64,000 nt of DNA from Quadrisphaera granulorum (lineage in GTDB: Bacteria > Actinomycetota > Actinomycetes > Actinomycetales > Quadrisphaeraceae), in the NCBI RefSeq assembly GCF_003149145.1, contig NZ_QGDQ01000019.1:1-64000 (forward strand), written 5' to 3'. Both the position numbers and the translations under genes were made by a program. Shown here in pieces: positions 15,835 to 24,000 of this stretch (positions are counted from its first letter, which is position 1; every line of letters starts with the position of its first letter). The notes beneath the pieces were generated by a model. That model did no database searches and was not told the DNA's origin. It saw nothing but the letters and a program-made list of their open reading frames with translations.

Positions 15835-16430
15835 CGGTGGGCTCCCATCCAGGAGTTCAGATCGGTGGCTGGGGGCGGGTCGTCGATGCCGCGCGCAGGT
15901 GTAGTGGGGGTGCGGGCGCGCAAGGTCGCCAGTGCTCGGGAGGTGCGGCTTTTGACCGTGCCGATGGAGCATCCAAGCTCGGCGGCGGTCTGGGCTTCGG
16001 TCAGGTCCAGCCAGAACCGCAAGACCAGGACCAGGCGCTGGGCTGCGGGTAGAGAGTGCAGGAGTCGGCGGGCGTCGATGGCGGTGCCGACCTGGTCGGC
16101 GAACACAAGAGCAGGGGTCTGGTGGGGTTGGCCGCCAGCCTGAAGGAGGTCGGAAGGCTCAGTGGGTTGCTCTGCGAGCCAACGCCGGCGGCTCGCCTTG
16201 CTGGCCAGACGGGTCATGACCGTCCGGGTGTAGGCGGCGGGGTCGCCGTGGGGGTGCAGGCGTGGCCAGGCGCGCAGCGTGTGCACGAGCGCGGTCTGGG
16301 CGAGGTCCTCACCGTGGTGGTGGTCGGCGCTGAGTAGCGCGCCGAGCCGGACCAGGTGTGGGTAGGCAGAGACCACGAAGGCCTCGAACCCCTCGGGCGT
16401 CTCCGGGGGCCTGCTCTGGCGCACGTCCAC
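15831..16430 (-). CDS. RNA polymerase sigma factor, SigE/sigma-70 family
   Basis: ECF-type sigma factor of about 199 residues that directs RNA polymerase to stress promoters. Region 2 is seen in FEAFVVSAYPHLVRLGALLSADHHHGEDLAQTALVHTLRAW (the D-L-x-Q-x-x-L core-binding pattern), and region 4 in LPAAQRLVLVLRFWLDLTEAQTAAELGCSIGTVKSRTSRALATLR with a clear helix-turn-helix. The GTG at 16430 or GTG at 16424 could start it; AGAAGG fits the second better. First gene of a three-gene unit with a membrane protein and a lipoprotein. Confidence 0.88.
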   Translation of the reverse strand: MDVRQSRPPETPEGFEAFVVSAYPHLVRLGALLSADHHHGEDLAQTALVHTLRAWPRLHPHGDPAAYTRTVMTRLASKASRRRWLAEQPTEPSDLLQAGGQPHQTPALVFADQVGTAIDARRLLHSLPAAQRLVLVLRFWLDLTEAQTAAELGCSIGTVKSRTSRALATLRARTPTTPARGIDDPPPATDLNSWMGAHR

Positions 16431-16572
16431 ACCTTCTAAGGGACCTGGACCCCACGAAAGGTTCCTTCCCCGGTGCTCACCGGGTCCTGCCCCGTGACGA
16501 CAGCGACCGCCCTAGAAGCCCATGGGCCCGTGGGTCTCGTCCGAGCCGCTCTTGAACGACTCGAGCGCTCGG

Positions 16573-16660
16573 ATGGGGATCCCATCTGCGACGGGCGGCG
16601 GCCTCGGGCGTCGACGCGTCGCGACATGGACCGAGGCGGGCGGTCAGCGGTCCCTGGGTG
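16573..16660 (+). repeat. Dispersed intergenic repeat, bipartite copy
   Basis: GGATCCCATCTGCGACGGGC at the left, then GACATGGACCGAGG and GGCGGTCAGCGGTCCCTGGG at the right. The right half matches 3826-3843. Confidence 0.5.
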
Positions 16661-16668
16661 CAACAGGC

Positions 16669-17198
16669 TTAGAGCAAGGCGCTACGGCGCTCGAGCAGCA
16701 CCACGTCTCGCCACTGCCCCACCATCGGGCCGTGGCTCATCCGCCCGAGCCGCTGGCGCACGCCGACGGTGCGGAAGCCGGCAGCGGCGTGCAGGGCCAG
16801 GCTGGCGGTGTTCTCGGGGAAGACGCCCGACTGGACCGTCCAGATGCCGGCGGCCTCGGTCGAGGCGATCAACGCGTCGAGGAGCGACCGGCCGACGCCC
16901 CGCCCGCGGGCGTCGGGGGCGACGTAGACGGAGTGCCCCCCACCCCGGCATAGACGCAGCGGTCCGAGACCGCCACGACGGCCGCCCACCCCAGCACCCG
17001 CCCCGCGGGGTCGACCGCGACGAGGCGGTGCTGGGGCGCCTTGGCGGAGTCGAAGTCCTCCCAGCTCGGCGGGGACGCCTCGAAGGTGGCATGGCCGGTG
17101 GCGATGCCGGAGGCGTAGATGTCGTGGACCGCCGGCCAGTCCTGTTCGGTCATCGGCAGAACGGACACGTCACTGCGGCCGACGTCGGTGCTGCCCAT
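16669..17198 (-). pseudogene. Phosphinothricin-type GNAT acetyltransferase, frameshifted
   Basis: Pat/Bar-like N-acetyltransferase broken inside a G run. The first part (ATG 17198) reads VLPMTEQDWPAVHDIYASGIATGHATFE ... SDRCVYAGVGG, the classic family opening; the second part, in another frame, continues HSVYVAPDARGRGVGRSLLDALI ... GFRTVGVRQRLGRMSHGPMVG. The shift lies at the six-base C run 16936-16941 (G run in the gene): seven or four G restore Y-A-G-V-(G)G-H-S-V-Y-V. Intact members acetylate L-amino-acid analogues such as methionine sulfone or phosphinothricin. As read, only a truncated protein of about 109 residues is made. Confidence 0.8.
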
Positions 17199-17246
17199 CG
17201 CTAGGTTCCCCTTTCTGCCCGGGCCCGCTCCGGTCCCTTGGGCTGA

Positions 17247-17624
17247 TCAGCAGGTGGTCAGGACCCCGGCCAAGGAGTCCAGCGCGCCGGGAACCAGGGC
17301 GTAGTAGGCCCACACCCCGCGCTTGTCGCGGGTCAGCAGTCCCGCTTCCACCAGCACCTTCAGGTGGTGACTCACCGTCGGCTGGCTCAGGCCCAGCGGC
17401 TCGGTCAGGTCACACACGCAGGCCTCCCCACCCTCGTGGGCAGCGACCAGGCTGAGCAGTCGCAGCCGCGCGGGGTCGGCCAGGGCCTTGAGGGTGCGGG
17501 CAAGGGCAACGGCGTCCTCAGCTCCGAGGGGCTTACGCGCCAACGGAGCACAGCAGGCAACGCCTGGGCCCGCGCTCTCGCTCGACGAGCGCGCTGACGG
17601 GGCTATCTGCACAGCGGTGGCCAT
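17247..17624 (-). CDS. arsR: ArsR/SmtB-family arsenite-responsive repressor
   Basis: About 125-residue winged-helix metalloregulator. LKALADPARLRLLSLVAAHEGGEACVCDLTEPLGLSQPTVSHHLKVLVEAGLLTRDKRGVWAYYAL is the full DNA-binding domain; the CVC at the start of the recognition region and the N-terminal vicinal Cys pair (GVACCAP) are likely arsenite thiols, an arrangement like actinobacterial ArsR. Divergent from arsM with about 120 bases between. ATG at 17624 is preferred over 17651. It should release the shared operator when arsenite binds. Confidence 0.9.
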   Translation of the reverse strand: MATAVQIAPSARSSSESAGPGVACCAPLARKPLGAEDAVALARTLKALADPARLRLLSLVAAHEGGEACVCDLTEPLGLSQPTVSHHLKVLVEAGLLTRDKRGVWAYYALVPGALDSLAGVLTTC

Positions 17625-17692
17625 CGCCGAAGTCTGACACCGGACATTCACTTCTGTCGATATTGACGCCCGTCCATGTCCGTGGCAGGGTC

Positions 17693-17714
17693 GGCATCGA
17701 TGAACGTCGATGCC
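17693..17714. promoter_or_regulatory. ArsR operator palindrome
   Basis: GGCATCGA-TGAACG-TCGATGCC, perfect 8-bp arms with a 6-base spacer, between divergent arsR and arsM and 21 bases before the arsM ribosome binding site. The ATCGAT-type arms fit ArsR-family sites. Confidence 0.6.
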
Positions 17715-17746
17715 ACCCTCGCGGGGGCCTGCCTAGGAGGACGGAC

Positions 17747-18556
17747 ATGACCAACACGACGCACCGCAGCGACGACGCCGACCTGCGCGAGCAGGTCCGC
17801 GCCCGCTACGCCGACGCCGCCCGCGCTGCCTCCCCGGCCTCCGGCGCCACCACGGGGGACACCGGGGCTAGCTGCTGCGCTCCGAGTCCCGCTGCCGCCA
17901 TCGAGGTCGATGACCGCTTCGGCGCAGCCCTCTACGACGCCGACACCACCACTGACCTGCCCGCCGCTGCGGTGCTGGCCTCCCTCGGCTGCGGCAACCC
18001 CACCGCGGTGGCCGACCTGCACCCCGGCGAGCGCGTGCTGGACCTGGGCTCCGGCGGCGGCATCGACGTCCTGCTCTCCGCGCGCCGCGTCGGGCCCACC
18101 GGCTTCGCCTACGGCGTGGACATGACAGGGGAGATGCTCGACCTGGCCCGCACCAACGCCACCGCCGCAGGCGTCAGCAACGTCGAGTTTCGCGAGGGCA
18201 CCATCGAGGCACTGCCCTTCGACGACGCCAGCATCGACGTGGTCATCTCCAACTGCGTGGTCAACCTGTCCACCGACAAGCCCGCCGTCCTGGCCGAGAC
18301 CTTCCGGGTCCTCGCCCCCGGCGGTCGGGTGGGGATCTCCGACGTCGTCGCCGAGGACGACGTCACTCCCGCCCAGCGCGCCGAGCGCGGCTCCTACGTC
18401 GGCTGCATCGCCGGCGCCCTCTCACGCACGGAGTACCTCGAGGGATTGGCCGCGGCCGGGTTCAGCGACGCCAGCGTGGAGTTCACCCACGAGGTCGCCC
18501 CGGGCCTGCACGGCGCGATCGTCAAGGCCACCAAGCCCACCGCCCAGACCAGCTGA
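17747..18556 (+). CDS. arsM: Arsenite S-adenosylmethionine methyltransferase
   Basis: ArsM converts arsenite to methylated arsenicals with SAM. The 269-residue protein has the SAM loop [20 protein letters not shown], the [13 protein letters not shown] strand 2, and conserved arsenic-binding cysteines in SCCAP (N-terminus), [10 protein letters not shown] and [11 protein letters not shown]. The ATG at 17747 has AGGAGG six bases upstream, the strongest ribosome binding site of the window. First gene of the ars operon. Confidence 0.93.
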   Translation: MTNTTHRSDDADLREQVRARYADAARAASPASGATTGDTGASCCAPSPAAAIEVDDRFGAALYDADTTTDLPAAAVLASLGCGNPTAVADLHPGERVLDLGSGGGIDVLLSARRVGPTGFAYGVDMTGEMLDLARTNATAAGVSNVEFREGTIEALPFDDASIDVVISNCVVNLSTDKPAVLAETFRVLAPGGRVGISDVVAEDDVTPAQRAERGSYVGCIAGALSRTEYLEGLAAAGFSDASVEFTHEVAPGLHGAIVKATKPTAQTS

Positions 18557-18590
18557 CCCCTCAGCCAACGAACTACGAGGACCCCACCCG

Positions 18591-19739
18591 ATGAGCGATG
18601 TTGTCTCCGAGCGTCCCGCCGCTGGGCCCCAGGCCCCGGTGCTCGCTCGCCTGTCCACCCTGGACCGCTTCCTGCCGGTCTGGATCATCGCCGCGATGAT
18701 CCTCGGTCTGGCCCTCGGCCGCCTTGTCCCGGGGCTCGATGACGCACTGTCGGCGGTCGAGGTCGGCTCAGTCAGCCTGCCGATCGCCCTGGGTCTGCTG
18801 GTGATGATGTACCCGGTCCTGGCCAAGGTCCGCTACACCCAGCTCGGCCGCGTCACCGGGGACCGCAGGCTCCTCATCGCCTCCCTGGTCCTCAACTGGG
18901 TCCTCGGGCCGGCGCTGATGTTCGCCCTGGCCTGGCTGCTGCTGCCCGACCAGCCGGAGTTCCGCACCGGCCTGGTCATCGTCGGCCTGGCCCGCTGCAT
19001 CGCCATGGTCCTGATCTGGAACGACCTGGCCTGCGGGGACCGGGAGGCCGCCGCCGTGCTGGTGGCGATCAACTCCGTCTTCCAGATCCTCGCCTTCGCC
19101 GCCCTGGGCTGGTTCTACCTGCAGGTGCTCCCCGCCTGGCTGGGCCTGCCGACCACGAGCGCGGACTTCTCCGTGGTCGCCATCGTGGTCAGCGTGCTGG
19201 TCTTCCTCGGCATCCCGCTCGTCGCCGGCTACCTGACCCGCACTCTGGGTGAGCGGGCCAGGGGCCGGGACTGGTACGAGCAGCGCTTCCTGCCCCGCCT
19301 GGGTCCGTGGGCCCTGTACGGGCTGCTCTTCACGATCGTGCTGCTCTTCGCCCTGCAGGGCGACGCCATCGTCTCCGCCCCCGGTGACGTGGCGCGGATC
19401 GCGCTGCCGCTGCTGGCCTACTTCGTCCTCATGTTCGGCGGCAGCTTCCTGCTCGGCCGCCTGATCGGGATGGACTACGCCCGCACCACCACGCTGTCCT
19501 TCACCGCCGCCGGCAACAACTTCGAGCTGGCCATCGCCGTGGCCATCGGCACCTTCGGGGTCACCTCCGGCCAGGCCCTCGCCGGCGTCGTCGGCCCCCT
19601 CATCGAGGTGCCGGTGCTGGTGGCGCTGGTCTACGTGGCGCTGTGGGCCGGGCGCCGCTTCTTCCCGAACGACCCCACCGTCCCTGCCCCTCACATCGCT
19701 GCCTCGACTGCCTCGACGACTTCTGGGAGCACCCGATGA
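18591..19739 (+). CDS. arsB: ACR3-family arsenite efflux transporter
   Basis: Ten-helix arsenite permease (Acr3/ArsB-bile-acid-transporter superfamily), 382 residues, exporting As(III) driven by the membrane potential. Signature VGLARCIAMVLIWNDLACGD carries the conserved Cys needed for arsenite transport; the C-terminal half has FTAAGNNFELAIAVAIGTFG and GVVGPLIEVPVLVALVYVALW. It starts 34 bases after arsM, preceded by ACGAGGA, and its stop overlaps the arsC start. Confidence 0.93.
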   Translation: MSDVVSERPAAGPQAPVLARLSTLDRFLPVWIIAAMILGLALGRLVPGLDDALSAVEVGSVSLPIALGLLVMMYPVLAKVRYTQLGRVTGDRRLLIASLVLNWVLGPALMFALAWLLLPDQPEFRTGLVIVGLARCIAMVLIWNDLACGDREAAAVLVAINSVFQILAFAALGWFYLQVLPAWLGLPTTSADFSVVAIVVSVLVFLGIPLVAGYLTRTLGERARGRDWYEQRFLPRLGPWALYGLLFTIVLLFALQGDAIVSAPGDVARIALPLLAYFVLMFGGSFLLGRLIGMDYARTTTLSFTAAGNNFELAIAVAIGTFGVTSGQALAGVVGPLIEVPVLVALVYVALWAGRRFFPNDPTVPAPHIAASTASTTSGSTR

Positions 19740-20434
19740 GCACCGACCAGGCCACCGCAGCCCCTGCAACCACCGGACTCGTCGACCCCCGCGCGGTGCT
19801 GAACCGCCACGTCGATGACCTCACCACCCGCTTCGCCGGCGTGGTCAGCCGCGAGACCATCGAGCGCGTCGTGTTCGAGTCCTACACCGCCCTCGGGCGC
19901 ACCGCGAAGGTCAAGACTCACGTGCCGGTGCTGGCCTGCCGCTTCGCCACCGAGCGCCTGACCGCCCTCGCCCAGGCCAAGGGCGCCTGGGCCAAGGACG
20001 TGCCCGAGGTCCTGTTCGTCTGCGTCCAGAACGCCGGCCGCTCCCAGATCGCCGCGGCCTACCTGGCCCACCTGGCCAAGGGCCGCGTCCATGTCCGCTC
20101 GGCGGGGTCCCTGCCCGCCGACCAGGTCGACCCCGTCGTGCTGCAGGCTCTCGCCGAGGTCGGCCTCGGACCCGCCGCCGGCGTTGCCAGTACCGACCCC
20201 GAGGAGCTGGCCTTCCCCAAGCCGCTGACCGACGACGTGGTTCAGGCCGCCGACGTGGTCATCACCATGGGCTGCGGGGACGCCTGCCCGATATACCCCG
20301 GCAAGCGATACCTGGACTGGGACGTCGCTGACCCCGCCGGCCAGGACCTGGCCGTGGTGCGCGCCGTCCGCGACGCCATCGCCCGGCGCGTGAGCGCGCT
20401 GGTCGAGGAGATCGCACCGACCGCTGGCCGCTGA
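19736..20434 (+). CDS. arsC: Arsenate reductase with N-terminal three-helix domain
   Basis: Reduces arsenate to arsenite for efflux. About 232 residues: residues 1-95 form a helical domain (VLNRHVDDLTTRFAGVVSRETIERVVFESYTAL) fused to a low-molecular-weight phosphatase-fold reductase with the CX5R loop VCVQNAGRSQIAAAYL, GSLPADQVDP and the second Cys region MGCGDACPIYPGKRYLDW. This N-terminal extension is a hallmark of some actinobacterial, probably mycothiol/mycoredoxin-dependent, arsenate reductases. The ATG overlaps the arsB stop (ATGA). Confidence 0.9.
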   Translation: MSTDQATAAPATTGLVDPRAVLNRHVDDLTTRFAGVVSRETIERVVFESYTALGRTAKVKTHVPVLACRFATERLTALAQAKGAWAKDVPEVLFVCVQNAGRSQIAAAYLAHLAKGRVHVRSAGSLPADQVDPVVLQALAEVGLGPAAGVASTDPEELAFPKPLTDDVVQAADVVITMGCGDACPIYPGKRYLDWDVADPAGQDLAVVRAVRDAIARRVSALVEEIAPTAGR

Positions 20435-20484
20435 GCCACTGAGGCCGCCCGACCTTGCTGACCCACCACGACCCAGGAGTTCTC

Positions 20485-20919
20485 GTGTCCGACCCCACCA
20501 CCGCGCCCACCACTGATCGCCCGAGCGTGATCTTCGTGTGCGTGCACAACGCCGGTCGCTCTCAGATGGCTGCTGGCTACATGAGCGCCCTGTCCGGCGG
20601 CGCCGTCGAGGTTCGCTCGGCCGGTTCCATGCCTGCCGACCAGATCAACCCCGTCGCCGTCGCGGCGATGGCCGAGGTCGGCATCGACATCACCGCTGAG
20701 GTGCCCAAGGTTCTGACCACCGAAGCGGTCCAGGCTTCTGACGCGGTCATCACCATGGGCTGCGGGGACGCCTGCCCCATCTTCCCGGGCAAGCGGTATG
20801 AGGACTGGGCGCTGGCTGACCCCGCCGGGCAGGGCATCGAGGCGGTGCGCCCGATCCGCGATGAGATTCGCGGCCGCGTCGAGGCGCTGCTGGCCGAGCT
20901 GCTGCCGGCGCGCGCATGA
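20485..20919 (+). CDS. arsC: Arsenate reductase ArsC, LMW-phosphatase type
   Basis: Single-domain reductase of about 144 residues: FVCVHNAGRSQMAAGYM gives the CX5R active site, SAGSMPADQINPVAVAAMAEVGID and MGCGDACPIFPGKRYEDW match the previous gene closely. The GTG at 20485 has AGGAG five bases upstream; the TTG at 20455 is less likely. A close paralogue of the C-terminal half of the upstream arsC, implying tandem duplication. Confidence 0.9.
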   Translation: MSDPTTAPTTDRPSVIFVCVHNAGRSQMAAGYMSALSGGAVEVRSAGSMPADQINPVAVAAMAEVGIDITAEVPKVLTTEAVQASDAVITMGCGDACPIFPGKRYEDWALADPAGQGIEAVRPIRDEIRGRVEALLAELLPARA

Positions 20920-21338
20920 GCGCCACCAACAAGCCGCACGTGCTCTTCGTATGCGTGCGCAACGGCGGCAAGTCTCAGATGGCAGCCGGCTTGATGCGCC
21001 ACGCCGCGGAGCAGCGGGGCCTGGAACTGCAGGTCTCCTCGGCCGGCACCCAGGCCGGCGACAAGCTCAACACCCAGTCGGTGGCGAGCCTGGCCGAGGT
21101 CGGCGTCGACATCTCTGCTGAGCGCACCCACCAGCTCACCGATGACGACGTGCGCGCGGCTGACCTCGTCGTCGTGCTCGGGAAGGAAGCCCACGTCGAG
21201 CCCGTGGACGGCACCCCGGTGCAGGTGTGGGAGACCGATGAGCCCTCCACCCGCGGTATCGAGGGCATGGAGCGCATGGCTCTGATCCGCGACGACATCG
21301 CCGCCCGCGTGCAGGAGCTCGTCGACCGCCTCGGCTGA
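20916..21338 (+). CDS. ArsC-like LMW phosphatase with altered P-loop
   Basis: 140 residues, third LMW-phosphatase-fold gene of the operon, overlapping the previous stop (ATGA). The P-loop is VCVRNGGKSQMAAGLM: the catalytic Cys is kept but the CX5R arginine is Lys, and the downstream Cys-G-D-A-C-P resolving region of the first two copies is replaced by VVVLGKEAHVEPV. It keeps STRGIEGMERMALIRDDI. So it belongs to the family, but classic arsenate reduction with an intramolecular Cys is not supported; it may act on another phospho- or arseno-substrate. Confidence 0.8.
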   Translation: MSATNKPHVLFVCVRNGGKSQMAAGLMRHAAEQRGLELQVSSAGTQAGDKLNTQSVASLAEVGVDISAERTHQLTDDDVRAADLVVVLGKEAHVEPVDGTPVQVWETDEPSTRGIEGMERMALIRDDIAARVQELVDRLG

Positions 21339-21360
21339 GTCACCTCGACGGACGACGGCT

Positions 21361-21410
21361 CAGGTCAGTGTCCGGAGAGCGATCCCCGACCGGTCAGTGT
21401 CTCGCGGACC
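21361..21410 (+). repeat. Intergenic repeat remnants after ars operon
   Basis: GGTCAGTGTC occurs twice (21363 and 21391) with GAGAGCGATCCCCGACC between them, related to the dispersed repeat core. Confidence 0.35.
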
Positions 21411-21428
21411 ATCCTGCCCGAACGTCCA

Positions 21429-22625
21429 TCAGCTCAACACGACAGCGCTGATGCCTGCGAGCACGCCTAGAACCGTGAACCCAGCACCGAGAAGCAGCCC
21501 CCGGCTCGCGTTGGCCGCCCATCTCGGCGCGAATCGAAACGGACGTTCGATGAGCACAGCGGTCAGCCAGGCCAGCGCTCCTCCGATGAGGACCTCCGCG
21601 CCCAGCAGGACCAACCACGACTGCACCCCCATCTCCTCAGCGACGTAGATCACCGGAAGGTGCCAGAGGTACCAGACGTAAGACAGGCGCCCCGCGGCCT
21701 GCACCGGCGCCCACGAGAACAGGCGCTGCACCACTCCTGGGGCACCCACGCCGCTGGCGATCAGGATGACGGTGCCCAGCGTGGGGACCAGGGCAGCTGA
21801 ACCGGGATAGTCCACAGCGCCGGTCCAGTGAGCGCTGGTCAAGACCATCGCCAGCCCCACAACACCCGAGCCAGCCGCCGCAGCAGGCCACCACGCCTTG
21901 CGCGCCAACGCCAGCAGAGCCGGGACCGCCAGTGCCAGCAGTGCACCGGCGGCCAGCTGCCAGGCGCGCGTAGGGGTCGAGAGGTAGGCCACCGTGCCGG
22001 ACAGGGGCGTCAGGAAGACCGAGGCGCCCAAGGAGAGCAGGGCCAGTCCGCCGGCGACAGCAGCCAGCCACCTGCGCAGCACCCCCTGGCGCCTGCGCGC
22101 CAGCCACGCCGTCAGGACCACCAGTGGTGGCCAAGCGAGGTAGAACTGCTCCTCAACGGCCAGGGACCAGTAGTGCAGCAGGGGACTACCGACGCCGACC
22201 GGGTTGAGGCCGGACAGGTCGGCGACGACGTAGCGCCAGTTCGCGACCTGCAGGCTTGCAGCGACCGCGTCGATGCCGACGCGCGCCAAGGTCGTCGGGG
22301 CGACCACGGCGACGATGAGCAGAACGGCGATGCTGACGCTGACTGCGCTGGGCAGGATGCGCCGTGCTCGGCGCGCGTAGAAGCGAGGTAGGTCGATGCG
22401 GCCTGTGGTCTCCACCTCGCGCACCAGCAGCCCAGTGATGAGGAAGCCGGAGATGACGAAGAAGACATCGACGCCCAGGCGTCCTCCTGCGGTGCCGGGC
22501 ACTCCGGCCTGGTACAGCAGCACCAGCCCGAGGGCCAGTGCGCGCAGGCCCTCGACGTCAGGGCGAAAGCCCGGGCGGCGCGCAGGTGGCCGGGCACTGG
22601 GGACGGGGACAGCGGTCTGAGTCAC
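21429..22625 (-). CDS. Acyltransferase 3 family membrane protein (OafA/YrhL-like)
   Basis: About ten-helix membrane acyltransferase of 398 residues; relatives add acyl groups to surface polysaccharides or lipids. Family sequence: RPDVEGLRALALGLVLLYQAG, GVDVFFVISGFLITGLLV, RFYARRARRILPS, HYWSLAVEEQFYLAWP and WYLWHLPVIYV. The catalytic-type R-X10-H motif of helix 1 reads R-X10-Q (CAG codon instead of CAC/CAT), so activity is doubtful or altered. It lacks the C-terminal SGNH hydrolase domain found in longer relatives. Monocistronic, convergent with the ars operon. Confidence 0.88.
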   Translation of the reverse strand: MTQTAVPVPSARPPARRPGFRPDVEGLRALALGLVLLYQAGVPGTAGGRLGVDVFFVISGFLITGLLVREVETTGRIDLPRFYARRARRILPSAVSVSIAVLLIVAVVAPTTLARVGIDAVAASLQVANWRYVVADLSGLNPVGVGSPLLHYWSLAVEEQFYLAWPPLVVLTAWLARRRQGVLRRWLAAVAGGLALLSLGASVFLTPLSGTVAYLSTPTRAWQLAAGALLALAVPALLALARKAWWPAAAAGSGVVGLAMVLTSAHWTGAVDYPGSAALVPTLGTVILIASGVGAPGVVQRLFSWAPVQAAGRLSYVWYLWHLPVIYVAEEMGVQSWLVLLGAEVLIGGALAWLTAVLIERPFRFAPRWAANASRGLLLGAGFTVLGVLAGISAVVLS

Positions 22626-22806
22626 GACGTTTCTCCAAGGTCACTGAGCGAGGGCCGCCGCCAGGACCGCTGAGGAAGGAGCGCTCAACGCAGGTCGTGG
22701 CGACGCGAGGTGCCGCGCGCTCGAGGGCAGCGCGCAGGTCAGCGAGTACGAGCGAGGCAGGACGTGGCGCCGGTGAGCGGTGACGTCGCTACAGCGCCGC
22801 GCAGCG

Positions 22807-23664
22807 TCAGTCGCTGGACGTCGCGACGGGGCCGGCGGCGTGCCGCGCGCACTCGGCCGGGGGCACCTCAGCGCCCAGCGCGAGGTGGAAGGGGGAGACG
22901 AAGCTGCCATCTCGGTTGGGTCGCATGGTCGACCTCGACCAGCCGCACTCGTCGTAGAAGGCCTCAGCGTCTGATGCCCATGCGGTCACCAGCTCGGCCC
23001 TGTCGGCCCCGGCCTGGGCAGCCCGGAGGGTGAAGGCGTCCAGGAGCGCTCGTCCCACGCCGCTGCGGCGGACCTTGACGTCGACCACGAGCGCGACGAC
23101 CACGGCCACACGGGCTCGATGGGCCTGCGCCGGGTCCGTGGACGAGGTGGACGTGGGTGGCGGGCAGCCACACGCAGCGTCGGTGGCCGTGGGGCTGGCC
23201 TGGCTTGCGAGCCCGCCGGTAGTGGGGAGATGGGCCATGCGCTGGATGTAGCGACCGGCGCGGGTGCGCAGGAAGCGCACCAACACCGCCGGGCGGCCCA
23301 GCAGGGCGCCCAGACCGAGGACGGTCAGCGACAGCCGGTGGTGGCACAGGACGTGGGCCTGGTGAGCCTGGGCGTCAGTGGCCGCGAGGAGGAAGGCCAC
23401 CGGCTGCGGCGGCAGGACGTCGGTGCGCTCAGCCACCAGCGCGATGGCGTGGGGGGAGTCCAGGTAGGTCTGCTGCCAGCGCCTCAAGAAGCGGGGACCG
23501 AGCCGGGTGAAGAAGGCCTGGGGCAGAGCCGTGCGGTGCCAGAACGCGGTGCGCGGCAGGTCTGCAGGCGTCATCTCGCGGATGTTCATGAAGTGCGTGG
23601 TGTCGGTCGCAGACCAGGTCGCGGCGCGCAGACGCTCGTGCACTCCGGCACCGGTGGGTCGCAT
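22807..23664 (-). CDS. GNAT family acetyltransferase with Thr/Ser-rich insert
   Basis: Probable acetyltransferase, 285 residues from the ATG at 23664. It opens with NIREMTPADLPRTAFWHRTALPQAFFTRLGPRFLRRWQQ, a region common in GNATs that act near the envelope or in glycan clusters, and has the acetyl-CoA loop VDVKVRRSGVGRALLDAFTLRAA followed by DAEAFYDECGW. Between residues about 150 and 190 there is a low-complexity Ser/Thr/Pro insert. The frame is open to 23754 but that part is Pro/Arg-rich; an ATG at 23589 (MNIREM) is also possible. Substrate unknown. Confidence 0.7.
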   Translation of the reverse strand: MRPTGAGVHERLRAATWSATDTTHFMNIREMTPADLPRTAFWHRTALPQAFFTRLGPRFLRRWQQTYLDSPHAIALVAERTDVLPPQPVAFLLAATDAQAHQAHVLCHHRLSLTVLGLGALLGRPAVLVRFLRTRAGRYIQRMAHLPTTGGLASQASPTATDAACGCPPPTSTSSTDPAQAHRARVAVVVALVVDVKVRRSGVGRALLDAFTLRAAQAGADRAELVTAWASDAEAFYDECGWSRSTMRPNRDGSFVSPFHLALGAEVPPAECARHAAGPVATSSD

Positions 23665-24000
23665 CGGGCTCTCTTCACCCGGCTCGGTCCTAGCTTCTTG
23701 AGGCCGGGCGGTGAGGCGGGGGCGGCCGGGGTCGTTGTGCTGGTGGGAGGGCATGGGTCACCTCTGGTGCGTGGGGTCGTCGAATGAGCCGGGCAGCCCG
23801 CGGCGCGACGCAGGGCGCCCGTGCGCTCCAGCAGGCGCTGCATGGGCAGTCGCCTGGGAACGGGGCGCCGGGCGTGGGCCGGAGCGGGAGCAGCGGCAGT
23901 CGCCCGATGTCACAGCCGCACTCAGCGCCCCATGGGGATCGCGATGGCGGTGTGGCGGCAGGCACGAAGAGGCCTGCTGGGCATAGCGCTGCCCGAAGGC

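Noticed and set aside
18768-19769. 333-aa minus frame
   Set aside because: Antisense of the arsenite transporter gene.
23755-24000. Plus-strand frame between GNAT and His-rich gene
   Set aside because: No start context or family similarity; Arg/Ser-rich.
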